This document shows positions 47,524 through 59,403 of a DNA stretch of 64,000 nucleotides, piece by piece. A program made the translations under genes and the position numbers. The DNA is from Cadophora sp. MPI-SDFR-AT-0126. Taxonomy: Eukaryota > Ascomycota > Leotiomycetes > Helotiales > Ploettnerulaceae. The notes under the pieces are model-generated. The model ran no database searches. It saw only the letters and a program-made list of their open reading frames with translations, and was not told the origin of the DNA. The DNA lies in assembly GCA_020747065.1 (NCBI GenBank), contig JAGMVK010000006.1, forward strand, positions 1,860,001 through 1,924,000. The letters are read 5' to 3'. The number at the start of each line of letters is the position of its first letter. Positions within the stretch are counted from its first letter, which is position 1.

Positions 47524-49919
47524 ATGAGGTCGCGTACAGGCTGGCAAGTTTCTGGGCCCATAGAGAACTGCTTTCGAGACGAATCCATGCTAACATCTTT
47601 ATTACTACCAGTCAAACTTGCCGCCAAAGGAAGTTAAAATGCGACGAGATTAAGCCAGCATGCGGTCAATGTAGAAAAGGAAATCGACAATGCCAGCCGA
47701 GCGATGGAGTGGTGTTTCGTCACCAGCAGAATGCTTCGATGAATGGAACTGGTGAGAGGGAGGAAGGACACGGTCGGTTGGGAAGCTTCTATGCGTACAA
47801 GAATACTTTCGACGAGAATAATACTTGGGTGGATGTACCAAGAACAGGTACGCAGATTTCATTGTTTGGATTCGACCCAAGGGTTATACCTGACAAGCTA
47901 CCAGTCACCTTTCTCAATATCACCGATCCATACAACATGGAACCAACTCCTGAACCTGATCGATCTGGCTCTGTTATTGTCACTTCCCCCCCAGCAGAAG
48001 AAAGGCCTTCAGAAACATTCTTCAATATACCATATGACCAAGCACCAGGTCTAGAAGCATTGTCAGCGGCAGCGACAAGTACCTTTCAGTACATAGAACC
48101 TTCGACAGGAGATGCACAGACGTCACTACATCAGTCTAACAAGTTGAACTTCATACTGAACCCAACAAGGCCCGAGAGCTCTTTGGGTACTACTCTACTA
48201 TTGACTCCAAGAATCTCCGACTAACTGTCCACAGGGTATAATACCCCTGCTATCGACCCACACTTAATCGGCTCGCCAAAGCTGCCCGAAGATCCACCTC
48301 CGGTAGATGAACATGAAGTTGCATTCCTACTTCGGCACTTTGGAGAGACCGCTGGTCAATGGTGAGTCAATCTGGATCGCCGATTGCTCCTTACTCTAAC
48401 AGCATCAGGATGGACCTTTTCGACCTGGGATGCTACTTTGCTCACCACGTTCCTGTCCAAGCAATGACCAATCCGCTGCTAAGGTATTCCGCCTGTGCTT
48501 ATGCTGCAAAGCAACTCGGCCGGGTTCGCGGCAAAAAGGCTGTAGTCGGAGGAATTGCGAGTAAGCAGGCAGATATGGAGCTCTATCCCAGACTTGAGTC
48601 AGCCAACTGGCCTTATATTGGAGCAAAGTATTATGACAGAGCTATCTCACTCCTGATGGAGGAGCTATCAAATTCCAGAGGCCAAGGAACTCCTATGACG
48701 CCGATGAATGGTGAAGATGCATTCAGCCCCTCGAGCGCTCAGTCATCGTACGGAAGTCAACTAACTCCAGGGTATAAGCGACGAAGATTGTCACGGTCTC
48801 CCACTTCAAGCCACGGGGACGAGACTCTGGCTGCGGGTGCGATACTATGTGTTTACGAATTCCTGGACAATGCTAATACCGCTTGGTCACGACATCTGAG
48901 CGGGACAAAATCTTTATTTGATCTCGCAGAAAAAGAAGGGATGATGCCTGTTCAATCACCAACAAGTCCAGGGGCAATATCAGAACGCATTAGACCATCC
49001 AGAGCTCGAAAGGCTGCATTCTGGAATTTCGCTCGCCAAGATTTTCTAGCTGCATGTGAGAACTACCAATGTTGTTAGCACAACTCAGAGCAGTGCGCTG
49101 ACCATGTTTCCAGTCATCAACGAATGCCAGACACGGCTCAATACGAATGAAGTTTCCATTTGGAAAGCTGCTGGACTACAATTGGATGAACAAGGGTTCG
49201 TTCTGCCTAGCAATACGGAGGACTCGCAATTCCCGGAAAGACAGGCTGTCATGCGAGAAGACATGATCTCCAATGCCCTAATCTGGCTGATGTCCAAGAT
49301 TATAAACTATATAGCGTCTGGAGATTCGGTTGACCATGTCTTTCCTCAGGACCCAGCAAGCCCGTCCGGACTCATCGGAATTAATCAAATGGTAATCCTG
49401 GAAAGGTGGAAAGAACTGGAGAAAGAACTTGAGATATGGCATCACGGGCTTCCGGAGACCTTCAAGCCGTGTGCGCGTTTACCACCGGTCACTGATGGAA
49501 GTATTTCATCTAGCTCTGCGAGGGCCATCTTCAGTGAGATATGGTATTCTATGCCGATGTGTGCTTCGACGATGCAATCATATCACATGGCTCGGACGAT
49601 TCTTTTAGTGAACAGACCCCACGAATCCACCGCCCGTCGTAGCACATTGTCCGACCGGATCCGCTCATATCGGGAAATCGAGAAGGAGGTGCGTTATCAT
49701 GTTCATGAAATTTGTGGCATTGCCTTAGCTCGACCTGAAGGGAGTGTCAGAATACATCAAGTGCAACCGCTCTTTGTGGCAGGCCAGTGCCTTACAGAGG
49801 ACCGTGAACGACAAGTTGTGCTTGACCTACTTCGTGGCATTGAGAACGATTTAGGGTGGGCTACAGACTATCGTGTGAAGAAACTATTAACAGAATGGGG
49901 ATGGCAAGAGCTGACTTGA
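47524..49919 (+). CDS. Zn(II)2Cys6 transcription factor (Fungal_trans_2 type) with a GC-AG intron
   Basis: This is a nuclear regulator of 724 residues in five inferred exons: 47524-47543, 47612-48186, 48235-48361, 48409-49055 and 49114-49919. Intron 1 (47544-47611) starts with GCAAGT, the consensus of rare GC-AG introns, and splits the codon of the first zinc-binding cysteine. Spliced, the protein begins MRSRTGCQTCRQRKLKC and has cysteines at 7, 10, 17, 24, 27 and 34 (CX2CX6CX6CX2CX6C). Unspliced, the frame loses these cysteines and soon stops. The body carries the Fungal_trans_2 pattern: EVAFLLRHFGETAGQWMDLF, PLLRYSACAYAAKQLGRV, LAAGAILCVYEFLDN and ILERWKELEKELEIWHHGLP. The final residues run to GWGWQELT-like GWQELT at the stop. 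It is divergent from the HET pseudogene. Targets are unknown. Confidence 0.88.
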
Positions 49920-50036
49920 CCCTTTGTTGGAGATACTGATTTGATGTCAGTAAATGACCTCGGAAGGTAATTATCCTCAAGACATTTTGCTAAATCCCTT
50001 TCGCCAAGCTACTCAAAAGCACTGCAAAGAACACAG

Positions 50037-50843
50037 ATGGGCGTTTCAAATCTCATTGTCGAAGTGACTTTGTTTCAACTCGTAGATGGTTCTAAGGGAA
50101 TCCAATCTTCAGTCCTATCTCCAAGAATCCTTTCGATTCTACTTTTCATCCTCAATATTCCTCAGACCGATTCGCCATCTCCACGTATGGGCATTGACCC
50201 AAGTGCAAGCATGGGAAGAACTGGGCGAAGACAAAACCCACCAAACGACGAAGATCTCATTTCGGAAGAGCGATATCATCCAAGCAGTCGCGCTCACGAG
50301 CCTCATTCCAGATCCCACGCAGCACAAGGGCGGCCAAGGAACAGAATAAGCAGATCCACTTGCCCGTTCGAGAGTCATCAATATCCACAGAACACAACTT
50401 GGACCAATAGCCAAAGTCACAATACTGCAAGTTCCGGCCCAATGCAAAACCCTCCTCATTTCGATCAAGCATTCATCATCATAACCAAGCGGCTGATAGA
50501 GCGTCTTGTCCAATCTTTCAACACCGCGCTGAATCAGATCGAGCAACGGTACCCAGATCTGGATGAAGATGCGATGGATTGGCAGCCTGAGGAAGAGATT
50601 GTGATTCCTCCAACGAATGACACATCCTAGCCCTGGCGGATACAAGGACAGTGCGCGCCAAAGAACTCTGGGGATGACATTCCTAGGCAATTCTTCGCAC
50701 AGGAGGAGCCACAGGCGGCTGGATCTGGTGTGATGAGCCACTGGGAGTACAGGGGAGCTGGTAGCAATGACTCTTTTAGGGTAGGAAAGAGCTGTACACT
50801 TGACCTCGGGTCCTCGTTGGGCACTGATTCTAAATTTGTCTGA
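50037..50843 (+). CDS. Hypothetical protein, intron removes an in-frame stop
   Basis: I do not recognise this protein. One frame stays open from ATG 50037 (or ATG 50187, MGIDPSASMGRTG) to 50600. It meets a TAG at 50628 and then reads on in the same frame to a stop at 50841-50843. A 51-nt intron, 50601-50651 (GTGATT..ACAG), would remove the TAG and keep the frame, giving about 251 residues (or 201 from the inner ATG). The middle is Ser/His/Asn-rich and disordered. A helix follows (IIITKRLIERLVQSFNTALN) and then an acidic DLDEDAMDWQPEEEI. The C-terminal exon reads CAPKNSGDDIPRQFFAQEE and ends GSSLGTDSKFV. The gene lies 117 bp after the zinc-cluster gene on the same strand. It is only moderately supported. 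Confidence 0.45.
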
Positions 50844-51613
50844 GAAAGAATTTGTCGTTCAAGATGTACTGGGGCGGGAAGGAAGCTCAGACTTGTTCAC
50901 CGTCTGGAACTGTAAGGGAACTTTTTTTTACGAGATTCCGCAGCATATTGCTCCATCTGAAGGGAGATGCGCCAAAAATTTGAGATGGACGTCATTCCTG
51001 CTGAAGGAACGCTTGTCCAATATCATGGGGGCGGAATCTCGAGGGCGAAATCTAGGGCAAGTCCAACAACTTCGTCCACAGTTGCCCCAAGTGTGAGAAG
51101 CAGTCGAGAAAATGGACTATTGTCGATAGGATTGGCAGTTATGCATATCATTCATCGTGCCTCGAGCCCTCACAAACTACAGATTAGCTCACGAATATTG
51201 GAAGTGGAGAAGGTATGCGTACCAAATGCACATGTTCAAATAGCCAAAAGTTGTATGCAACCCTGCTCCATAAGTGATATAGTTAGTATGACCCACTCAT
51301 CCGTCAAAATGATATCATCAATTATGCCAAGATGTACTCTTTCGGGTCGAAACAAGTGAGTATTTACATTTCGCTTCAAGCATCGGAGAATTAATCCGCT
51401 AGTCTCCGCATAACCCCTGTACATGAGATCCACAACTCCAGAGCATCCCTAGCAACGCGCGCTCTTCAAAAAACACCACCCTCGTCGACATCAACATCAT
51501 CGCCGTCGAACCATCTCAATCTCGATAGCACCGATTGTACATCCAACTACCTGAAGCTGACCTCGCGACTCTTCTGAACCTGGTAGAAGGACGAACGACA
51601 TCTTCGCAAAACT
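50844..51613. other. Intergenic region upstream of the SAP-domain gene
   Basis: 770 bp. A frame at 50967-51359 has no family features. The last 150 bases are CA/CT-rich and look like the leader of the THO1-like gene. Confidence 0.4.
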
Positions 51614-52591
51614 ATGGCAGACTACAGCTCCCAGAAGGTGCCCGACCTCAAGAAGCTCCTCAGTGAGCGCGGTCTCGTTATTTCCGGGAACAAGGCGGAC
51701 CTCATCGCGCGACTGCAAGAGGATGATGCGAAGAAGAATGGCGGTGCTGCTTCTTGTATGTTTATTTCTATCCGTGTTCTCCTTACCTTCGCGCCATTTC
51801 GCATTGGAAAAGTTGCTAACCATTGACATATAGCTGGCGCAGGCGAAGACGAAATCGACTGGGACGAGGATGATAACAAACTCGCAGCTGAAGCTACAAC
51901 AGCACCTGCAGCTGCTGCGATTGCAGCTGGTGGTCTCGGGCAGGTGAAGAATCCAGTTGCAGTACCCAACCAGAAGGCTGCTATCGATCCATCAACTACG
52001 AACGATCTTACTGTCAAGCAACCTGAACCAACGAAGACTGAAAGCGCGCCTACGCCAGCTGTAGCTGCTGATGGAGAGACCAAGGCCGAGACGAAGCCAG
52101 AAGAGCCAAAGAAGGACTACACAATCGGCCTTGGCTTGAGCGAAGCAGAGAAAGAGGCAGAGAAGCGCGCCGCGAGAGCAAAACGTTTCGCACGTCCTGA
52201 AACAGCTGCGCCTTCCAAGGAAATGACAGAGGAGGAGAAGAAACTCGAAGAGCGCGCGAAAAAGTTTGGAACGGACAAGACCAAGGAGAAAGAGGTTGTG
52301 CAAGATATCGTGAAGGGACTGAACAGCGCGCTGCCAGAGCGGAAGTTGAAGAGAGAGCGAGGCGGAGATGGTGCGCAAGGCAGACAAGCCAAGCGACAGA
52401 CACCAGATAGGAGGACGGAAGCCCCAAGACGAGGTCGTGGTGGAGGCCAAGGTCAGAGAGGTGGTGGACGAGGTGGGGAGCGAAAGACGGGAGGTCCAGC
52501 TGCTGGACAGGCACTCAAGAAGATCACCGATGATCCGGAGGAGCGAGCTAAGGCTGAGGCGCGGGCGAAGAGATTTGCTGCTGCAAAGTGA
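51614..52591 (+). CDS. SAP-domain RNA-binding protein (THO1/MOS11/SARNP-like)
   Basis: Tho1-like proteins bind nucleic acid and help package and export mRNA with the TREX machinery in the nucleus. Two exons (51614-51755 and 51834-52591) give 299 residues. The SAP domain is at residues about 5-41: KVPDLKKLLSERGLVISG then NKADLIARLQED. An acidic patch follows (EDEIDWDEDDN), then an Ala/Pro/Glu-rich linker. Next comes the family repeat built on KRAARAKRFA and KKLEERAKKFG, seen again at the C-terminus as RAKAEARAKRFAAAK. Between them is an Arg/Gly-rich RGG segment (about residues 235-272). The intron has a GTATGT donor with GCTAAC and TTGAC branch-like sites before TAG. The pattern of SAP plus repeated RAKRF motifs is characteristic of the family. 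Confidence 0.88.
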
Positions 52592-55500
52592 TGTTCCTCG
52601 ACGGAGATTGCTTTCATCTGCATTTGAGGTTTGCGGCAGGCATATTTTTTTGATAAATCAAGGACAGCAACGAATTAGCAAATTCGACTGAAGTGGGAAA
52701 CATGATTGGAAGGCTCTCGTCACACCATGTCATTTCTCGTCACATTGATCCTTCCGGAATTGGGCATTAAAAGCGGTAGAGATGCATGGGAACTGGATTC
52801 AGTTGGGATCCGAACTTCGCTAGCGGATGTGTACAACTTACAAAATAAAGAATCTGCAAGATCCAGTCTTCAATCAGTTTAGAGGTGCAGAGAGTGGGAA
52901 ATTACCTTCCGAGGACATCAGGACAAGACGTCTAATCGTAGTTGTGTTGACCAAGTGGCCCTCACCCATATCCATCTTTTTGCGGCCTCAGATGCTACCT
53001 TTTCAGATAAGTAGTTTCCTGCTACTCTTTCGAACGGCTGCTTTCCTTTTTACAATGCTTTTAGATGGGTTTGTAGCTTGATGTATGGATTGGATTACTA
53101 GGGGCTATACTCTTCGCGTTTTCACATTCCCCAAAGTCAATTTCCCTGTGTTTTCTTTGGTTTTGCACTTTTGCACTTTCTAAATCCACCCAGCATCACC
53201 ATTCTCGGACCAGCAACCCAAATATCTTCACCCATGAAAGCCTAACGTTTTCTCGATCTGTTGCTAGACGAGTAAGGCGCGATGTGGTGACTGGGGTTTT
53301 ATATGGTTCCTGGTCTAGCTGCCTCCCGCCCGTTCCGCCGGACGAACTGTTTGCATTGTGAAAGTTGGTATTCGGGAATTTGGAGTTGAGATTATTAGAG
53401 CAAGCAGGGTCGGATCACACTGGTGAAACGCGGGACGGTGACATGGTCATGGATTTGGAATGACAGGTGTGGTGTGCGTGATCGGATGGGATGGTGGCTT
53501 GATGTTTACTTTGGGGAGGCATTGTGTGGGGGTTGTGTCTTCCGTATTGTTGGTATTGTGTGTTTATGTCTAGATCAAGATTGATATGTTGCGGAAGGTC
53601 AGGCATGGTCACGAAAAACCTCGCACGGCAGTCCAGTAAATCATCTCAGCATGTTGCTGGCATGTTGAAGGAAGAGGACCTTGAAATATAAGCGAGGGGG
53701 GAGTGGCAGACTGAGAGTCTAAGAAATGTTCGGCACCAGTCTCAAACCGAGAATTAACGAAGAAGGTAAAGTAACACACCCAAAGCATCCATGTGTAGGT
53801 GTGTAGGTGTGGTGGACTGAGAGAGTTCGTCTCATGTACAATGAGCTAAAAAAGGTTAGGAAGAGACTGCCTGTTTCACTATCACTGCGGCAGGAAAGTT
53901 AAAGCTCAGCATGCTTAGGACGGAAGCCGAGTCTCAATTTCTGAGATGAAATCGAATCATGCTGGAGGTGATGACATTGTACTCATTACTGAAAGTTGTT
54001 TTTCAGTCGGCCGGCATCTCATCACGCCATCCAGCAATTGAGGAAGGAAATCTCCACCGACGAGACTACTGTCGTCACGTCAATCACAAAGTGGAGATAA
54101 CGATCTCCATACCCAGAAGAAGACAGAAGCTTTGATCTTCAAGTCCAGACTCTTCTGGCGCTTATTTACCCTACCTACTAGCCCTTGCCCATCGATCTCG
54201 ACCTTCAACCCCCGAGGTTTCTGCACCCCAGACACTCTGGGCACAGGACGGCGGCAGGCCCTATCTCGGAGAGATGAGTAAGACGGGACGGAAGATTCAC
54301 TTGCGGACACTTGCGGAGTCTCTTTGGCTTGTGACCGTGTGGACTTACCGCGATGAGACAACTCCGTACTCTCGTCACTGGCGTAGAGTGGGATAGGTGC
54401 TTTACCGATCCAGTCATCGTGAGATACTAAATCGTGTCACGCTAAGGCATGAGAGATGGGAAGTCTTGCCGAGTGTGCGAGTGATTGAGGGCTCTTTCTG
54501 CATGAGGTGGATATGCAAAGCATTTCATGTGCACATGAAACATGTGCCCAGATGTGGTTCGGAAGTCTTGCCTGAAGAGAAAGTGGAAGGTAGAGAAATG
54601 TCTTCCGATAGCTTGGGGACGATATGACCTCTACTGAAGTTCTCAAAGTGGGGACGACAGATGAGCATGACTGGCCCGCTCGAGGGCCAATGATTTCGTG
54701 TGTGAACTATTGGTTGGGTATCGGAAAAGTGGCTCTTCTGTTTTGTGCAGCAGGGAGAAACATTTGGCGGAATATCGAAACAGGCACCCGGAAGTCTGTG
54801 GGATGAAGAAAGCTTTCCGCTTTCCGTCTCTTGATTGTTTTGTTTTGCTCGGCAGTTATCTATTGTATTGCTTTTGGCTGAGCTGATATCGCGAAGTGAT
54901 GAAACGGAATTGGTGTGAGAGCCGGAGAAAGGCTTACAACTGGGTTGCTGATTGTCCACAGTAGTATTCTGGTCCGTGGGTGCATGAGATACTGTCGTCT
55001 TGAGCTCATGACAGTGCTTGCTGTTGACATGATTTGATGTTGCGGGCTAAGCATGTGAGCCTATTGTATCGCCAGGTTCCAATATCTGAGACGGGAAAAC
55101 TCTGGGAAGCGACATCACTTGCCAGTATTTTCTGATTAGAGATGCCTCCAGTACTACTAGAGGTTATGAACATCTTGAGGGAGCCGGCGGGCCATATTTC
55201 AGAAGTGGAAGGAACGTCTTTCCTCATGCTCAAGGGGGGCTAAGCGAGAATTGATAGGGAAGATAATGACATCTATCAATTGTCGTACTCCCACTCAAGA
55301 CATGAATAGTCACCCTTGCCGTCATCCACGATACTGCCAGAATAGACGCCACATCTGCATGTAGCAGTATTTGATGCAGCACACTCAGAATCATGGGTGG
55401 CGGAGACCAAGGCTTTCTTCCCCTAGCCGTCCGGCTAAAGTATCATGGCTCAAAGTTGATACATCAATTCTCTCATCCTCTCAACTATTGAAATCCCAAC

Positions 55501-58500
55501 ATATTTCCCGTTTCTGGTACCGACGAGGCTTTCCACCAAGCGGCAGGTGCGGAAACTTACAGAAACTCATCATGGTCATGGTATGCGGGGATCCAAGTTT
55601 CCGACCTTCCCTCGGGTAGGGTGAGGATTCGTGCAAAACGCTCTCGCGAATGAGAGCCGAGAAGTCGACTTTGACGTTTTTATAGGCTTGAGACGCTCCC
55701 ACCATGGACCTTGTTGAACCAACGCCGCAGATGTGGGCCTTACATAAGACTTAGTTGTAGTCTTGGCAAACCAGACTACGATCCAGGCAGCTTTCTCATT
55801 TGGAGCTGGATGGGTGAAGTAAAGCTTCGGGTCAGCTTCTCAATCAAGGCTTTGGTATGGAAACGATGGAACTGTATGGATGGAATGGCCACAAATGAGG
55901 TTCAGGATATCGTTAGTCAGCCCTTTTTATTGCGAGCCGTCAGTCAGGATAGGGTTTTGGATCGCAAATGGGAAGAAGAGGATGATTTAAGCTCCTTTCA
56001 TAGGCGCAAAAGATTGAGTTCTGACTGCTGACACAGAAGAGGAGATACAGGCGCTGGATAGTTCCATTCCCATCCTCGGACATCATCCTTGCTCAATTTG
56101 GCGAGCTTCTCGTCCGAAGATGCAGCCATCGAATCCTATGCGGCAAAGCGGTGGATCTGGAATCATTGGAAAGACCATTCGAAGTACAAGAGACTGGGAT
56201 GAGGACACCCTCTCGTCGTCACGTTATTTACATCGACCCCAAGCGAAAGAGTTTCTTCAAGCCACACTGGCTGCATGGTGACCAATGAGCTGCTTGAAAG
56301 CCCTGTTGATCGTCAAACGGCCTTGCTGATTTCCTCCGAACGCTCCACACCTCGGGCACATCGCTAAAAAGGGCTCTAAGAGGCATGATGTGCTCGCTTC
56401 ACATCTTGACATTTCGACCTCGAGGATGATCAGGATCAGGATCATGATTTCGAAAGCAAGAGTTCAGATTTCGCCTCGCTGCCACGTCAACGAGCATTCT
56501 CGATATTACCGAAGAGCTTCGGAGTCGCCATCTGGTCAAGATCCTCGGCTCCATGGGATTCATAGGTGTGGCGAAGCCTGTGCATGAATGTATGCATGCA
56601 CCCGCCACAATCGCCATTGCGACAACGCACAGTTGCCCCTCCGCTAGTTCTGCGCGCTTCAGCTCGCCTGGGACCTGAGCACAAAGATTCCAAGATATGG
56701 GGATGGAGAGATGAGTCAGGAGATGGGCTGAATGCAAATGACGATCTGTGAGAGGTAGGCTCGGTGTGCAGTGGTAGCATTTTATTTGGCACCTCAACAA
56801 AACACGTACATCAGATCCTGTAGATTATTGATGATGCTGCACGGAGGATCGTAGATCGCAGGACTGGTACGATATCACACTGCACAGCATCAAATCAACG
56901 GCTGCTGTTTGAGCAAGCCGAACCGGGTCTTGATGATCCCTGTCACTGCTTTGAGTGCTGTTGAGCTTACCAACATTGACGTCCGTGGCTTCAGGCTTTG
57001 AGTTTCCTCTTCCGGCTTCACAGAAAGGAGATGTCCATCTGGGAGAATCAATTGGCAGAAGGTTAGAGAACGTTTGTGCCAAACGGGTAGGGAGAAACAT
57101 GAGGTTCAAGGTTCAAAGTTCGGGGGCTTCAGGGGCTGGCTCAATATTTAGCGAGGCGCTGGGAACAGAAATTTCATCAAAATGGTTGGATGAGAATATT
57201 TGGCTCTTCACCAATCAACACACAAAGATGTCAAACTTTTGGCTTGTGGTTATTTTCGTGCGACCCCAAGTGCAATTAACCGTCGAATGAAGAACCAGAT
57301 GGTTGGAAGTGAACCCACTCTTGAGGATTGTCGTCTGTTTACGGGTCTGGCCGTCCTTCAAGGACATGGTTAGTAGGGCCTGCTTCCAGAGGACTTCGAG
57401 GAGGAAAGATAGGCAGAGACTGGGCCTGCTGGAGTGAACCCTGACCTGACTTGACTGGACTTGACCCGACCTGAAAGTGAGAGGGGACGATGCGACCCGT
57501 AGGTGGCCGTGGGTATAATTCATGGCACAAGGCGGCAGCAAATGGAATGGCTTGTGCTACAGGTCAGGAGGCCGATTTGCAGTGTCGTACCTTAGTATCG
57601 CTGAAAGCTGATGGCGAGACTTTCAAAGGCCCGGCGATGCAGCACGGTGAGAGGTCACGACTAGTACACACATGACTATAGTATAGACGCACTGCCGCAG
57701 CGCTTGTCGCAAGATGTCTATTTCCGGGCACATGCACATTGCTCAAGCCGATGCAGGCCATTTCATGCGATGACTGGGCTTTTGCTGGTTGTCTGTCAGT
57801 CAGGTCAGTCAGGTTAGTCTGGTTAATTAAGTTAGTGTCGGACTCGGGAGGGAGGGATCTTTGGGCAAGGAAGGATTTGACGCTTCCCAGTGGTGATGGG
57901 CTCGATGGGATCCAGATTCCAAGGGCATAGGGCCCCCGTCTGCCCCGTTCACCCCACTATGGGCGATCAGGACTTAGCCGCCCAGCACTGATTCGAGAGC
58001 TAACCACGCCACCAAGTCTCCTGGCCCAACGTCAAAAAACCATCCCACATCCGTGATTCTGCTTTCTCACTTACACCGCTCGACGAATGACTTCCCTCCT
58101 ATGGCCTTGCCCTCTTCTCATAGGTCTCATCGCCATGCAATCCTCGCAGAAGCCTGCAGCAGCAGCGTTGCAGAGACGCGCAGGCCGGCGCAGCACCCTG
58201 CTTTTTGTGCGCGTCTTGCGTGAGTAGTGAGTTGATCGATGCATTCTTTGCTTTTGCTGTTGTTCTTTACATGCCCGCCTTTTTGGAGGACTGGCCCTCT
58301 GCAAGCTTCTGCTATGCTATGCTATGCTTTTCCATTCCCGGCTATTCTACTCCTAACCAGACATACTGACTGGCTCGTTTCTCTTTCCTTTCCCAACAAC
58401 TTCTATTCCAGGCTCAGGCTCAGGCTCAAACTCTGCCTCCGGCGATTCCAGAGGCAGAGACACGACCGTCCAAAGGACCCGCATGACTGGGACTGCTGCA

Positions 58501-59403
58501 CTCTGCACGATATCGCTGGGATCTGGGAGAGACTCAAGTCCAGTCGACCACTTCTCAACGCCACAAGCAAATATACCTCCCCAGCCTTGATAGCCACCGT
58601 ACCCAGTAGTCACGGCACTCACGCTGCACTCGTCTCCACGGTGGACCGGCCCTAAAATTGACTCCATATCTCAGCAATGGATCAGCCCTCCCTGGGATTC
58701 CCATCTACGCCCTCTGATACCCCCATCGTCATCCCTCGATCTTTGTCTTAACAGGAGGCTTGCGCTGCTAAGAGACAAGCGCCTTGCCTGTCTACCAACT
58801 AAATCCTCGTCTCCATTTTGCGGCACGCACACGATTGCTAGTCCCCACACTCTAGCTCTCGACCGTCCCGCATTCAGGGCGACCCTTAACAACAGCTCTA
58901 CCTCCACTTTCCTCCTTTTCTGTTTTTGTTGTTGTTGTTGATTGTTGATCTACTGCCCAAATATAATTGATACTTTTGTTCCAATTTCCATTTTGTCATC
59001 GCAGATTTCAAGAGCCCTGGCGGTACCGTCTGTTTACGATACGCAACTTCGAGAACTTTCGCCTGCGAGTAAGGATCATTTGGCCACCACACTTAATGCG
59101 AGGCGAACTTTCGGACGACACGGACATATATTGCTGTAACAGCCAAATATTTTTCTTTTGTTCTAGAGACTCGGTCCTCGCGGACAACAAAGAGTTGTTG
59201 CAGATCTCGGACGTAAGTCCTCGTCTAAGTCGCGATTGTTGACTTTCGAGCACTGACACAACGCAGATATTCCTATCGCACAAACACCTCATATTTCGCG
59301 GAAATTTTCCAAGGAATGTCAAACATACTCCACTACCGTACATTATAGCAGATGTTACACAGCACATAAACTGGCAAGGTAATGCGAAGCTAGGAAGAAC
59401 ATA
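52592..59403. other. 6.8 kb gene-free stretch
   Basis: No recognisable coding sequence occurs between the THO1-like gene and the large C-terminal gene. The longest frames (about 144 aa at 54525-54959 minus and about 138 aa at 58239-58655 plus) have no domain and compete with opposite-strand frames. The last 1.3 kb is CT-rich and probably holds the promoter and long 5' leader of the large gene. Simple repeats occur at 57790-57832 (GTCAG units), about 58316-58328 (GCTAT units), about 58412-58430 (GGCTCA units) and about 58926-58940 (GTT units). A long regulatory region, non-coding RNA or decayed sequence are all possible. Confidence 0.5.
57790..57832. repeat. Degenerate GTCAG/GTTAG repeat
   Basis: Imperfect tandem units of GTCAGTCAG passing to GTTAGTCTGGTTAATTAAGTTAG. 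Simple sequence without evident function. Confidence 0.6.

Noticed and set aside
34663..50843. Reading the accessory block as a secondary-metabolite cluster
   Set aside because: No polyketide synthase, NRPS, terpene cyclase, DMATS or P450 is present; a LaeA-like enzyme, exporter and regulators alone do not justify it.
54525..54959. 144-codon minus-strand frame
   Set aside because: Ser/His/Cys-rich with no repeat or domain pattern, no splice partners, and opposite-strand frames are equally long.
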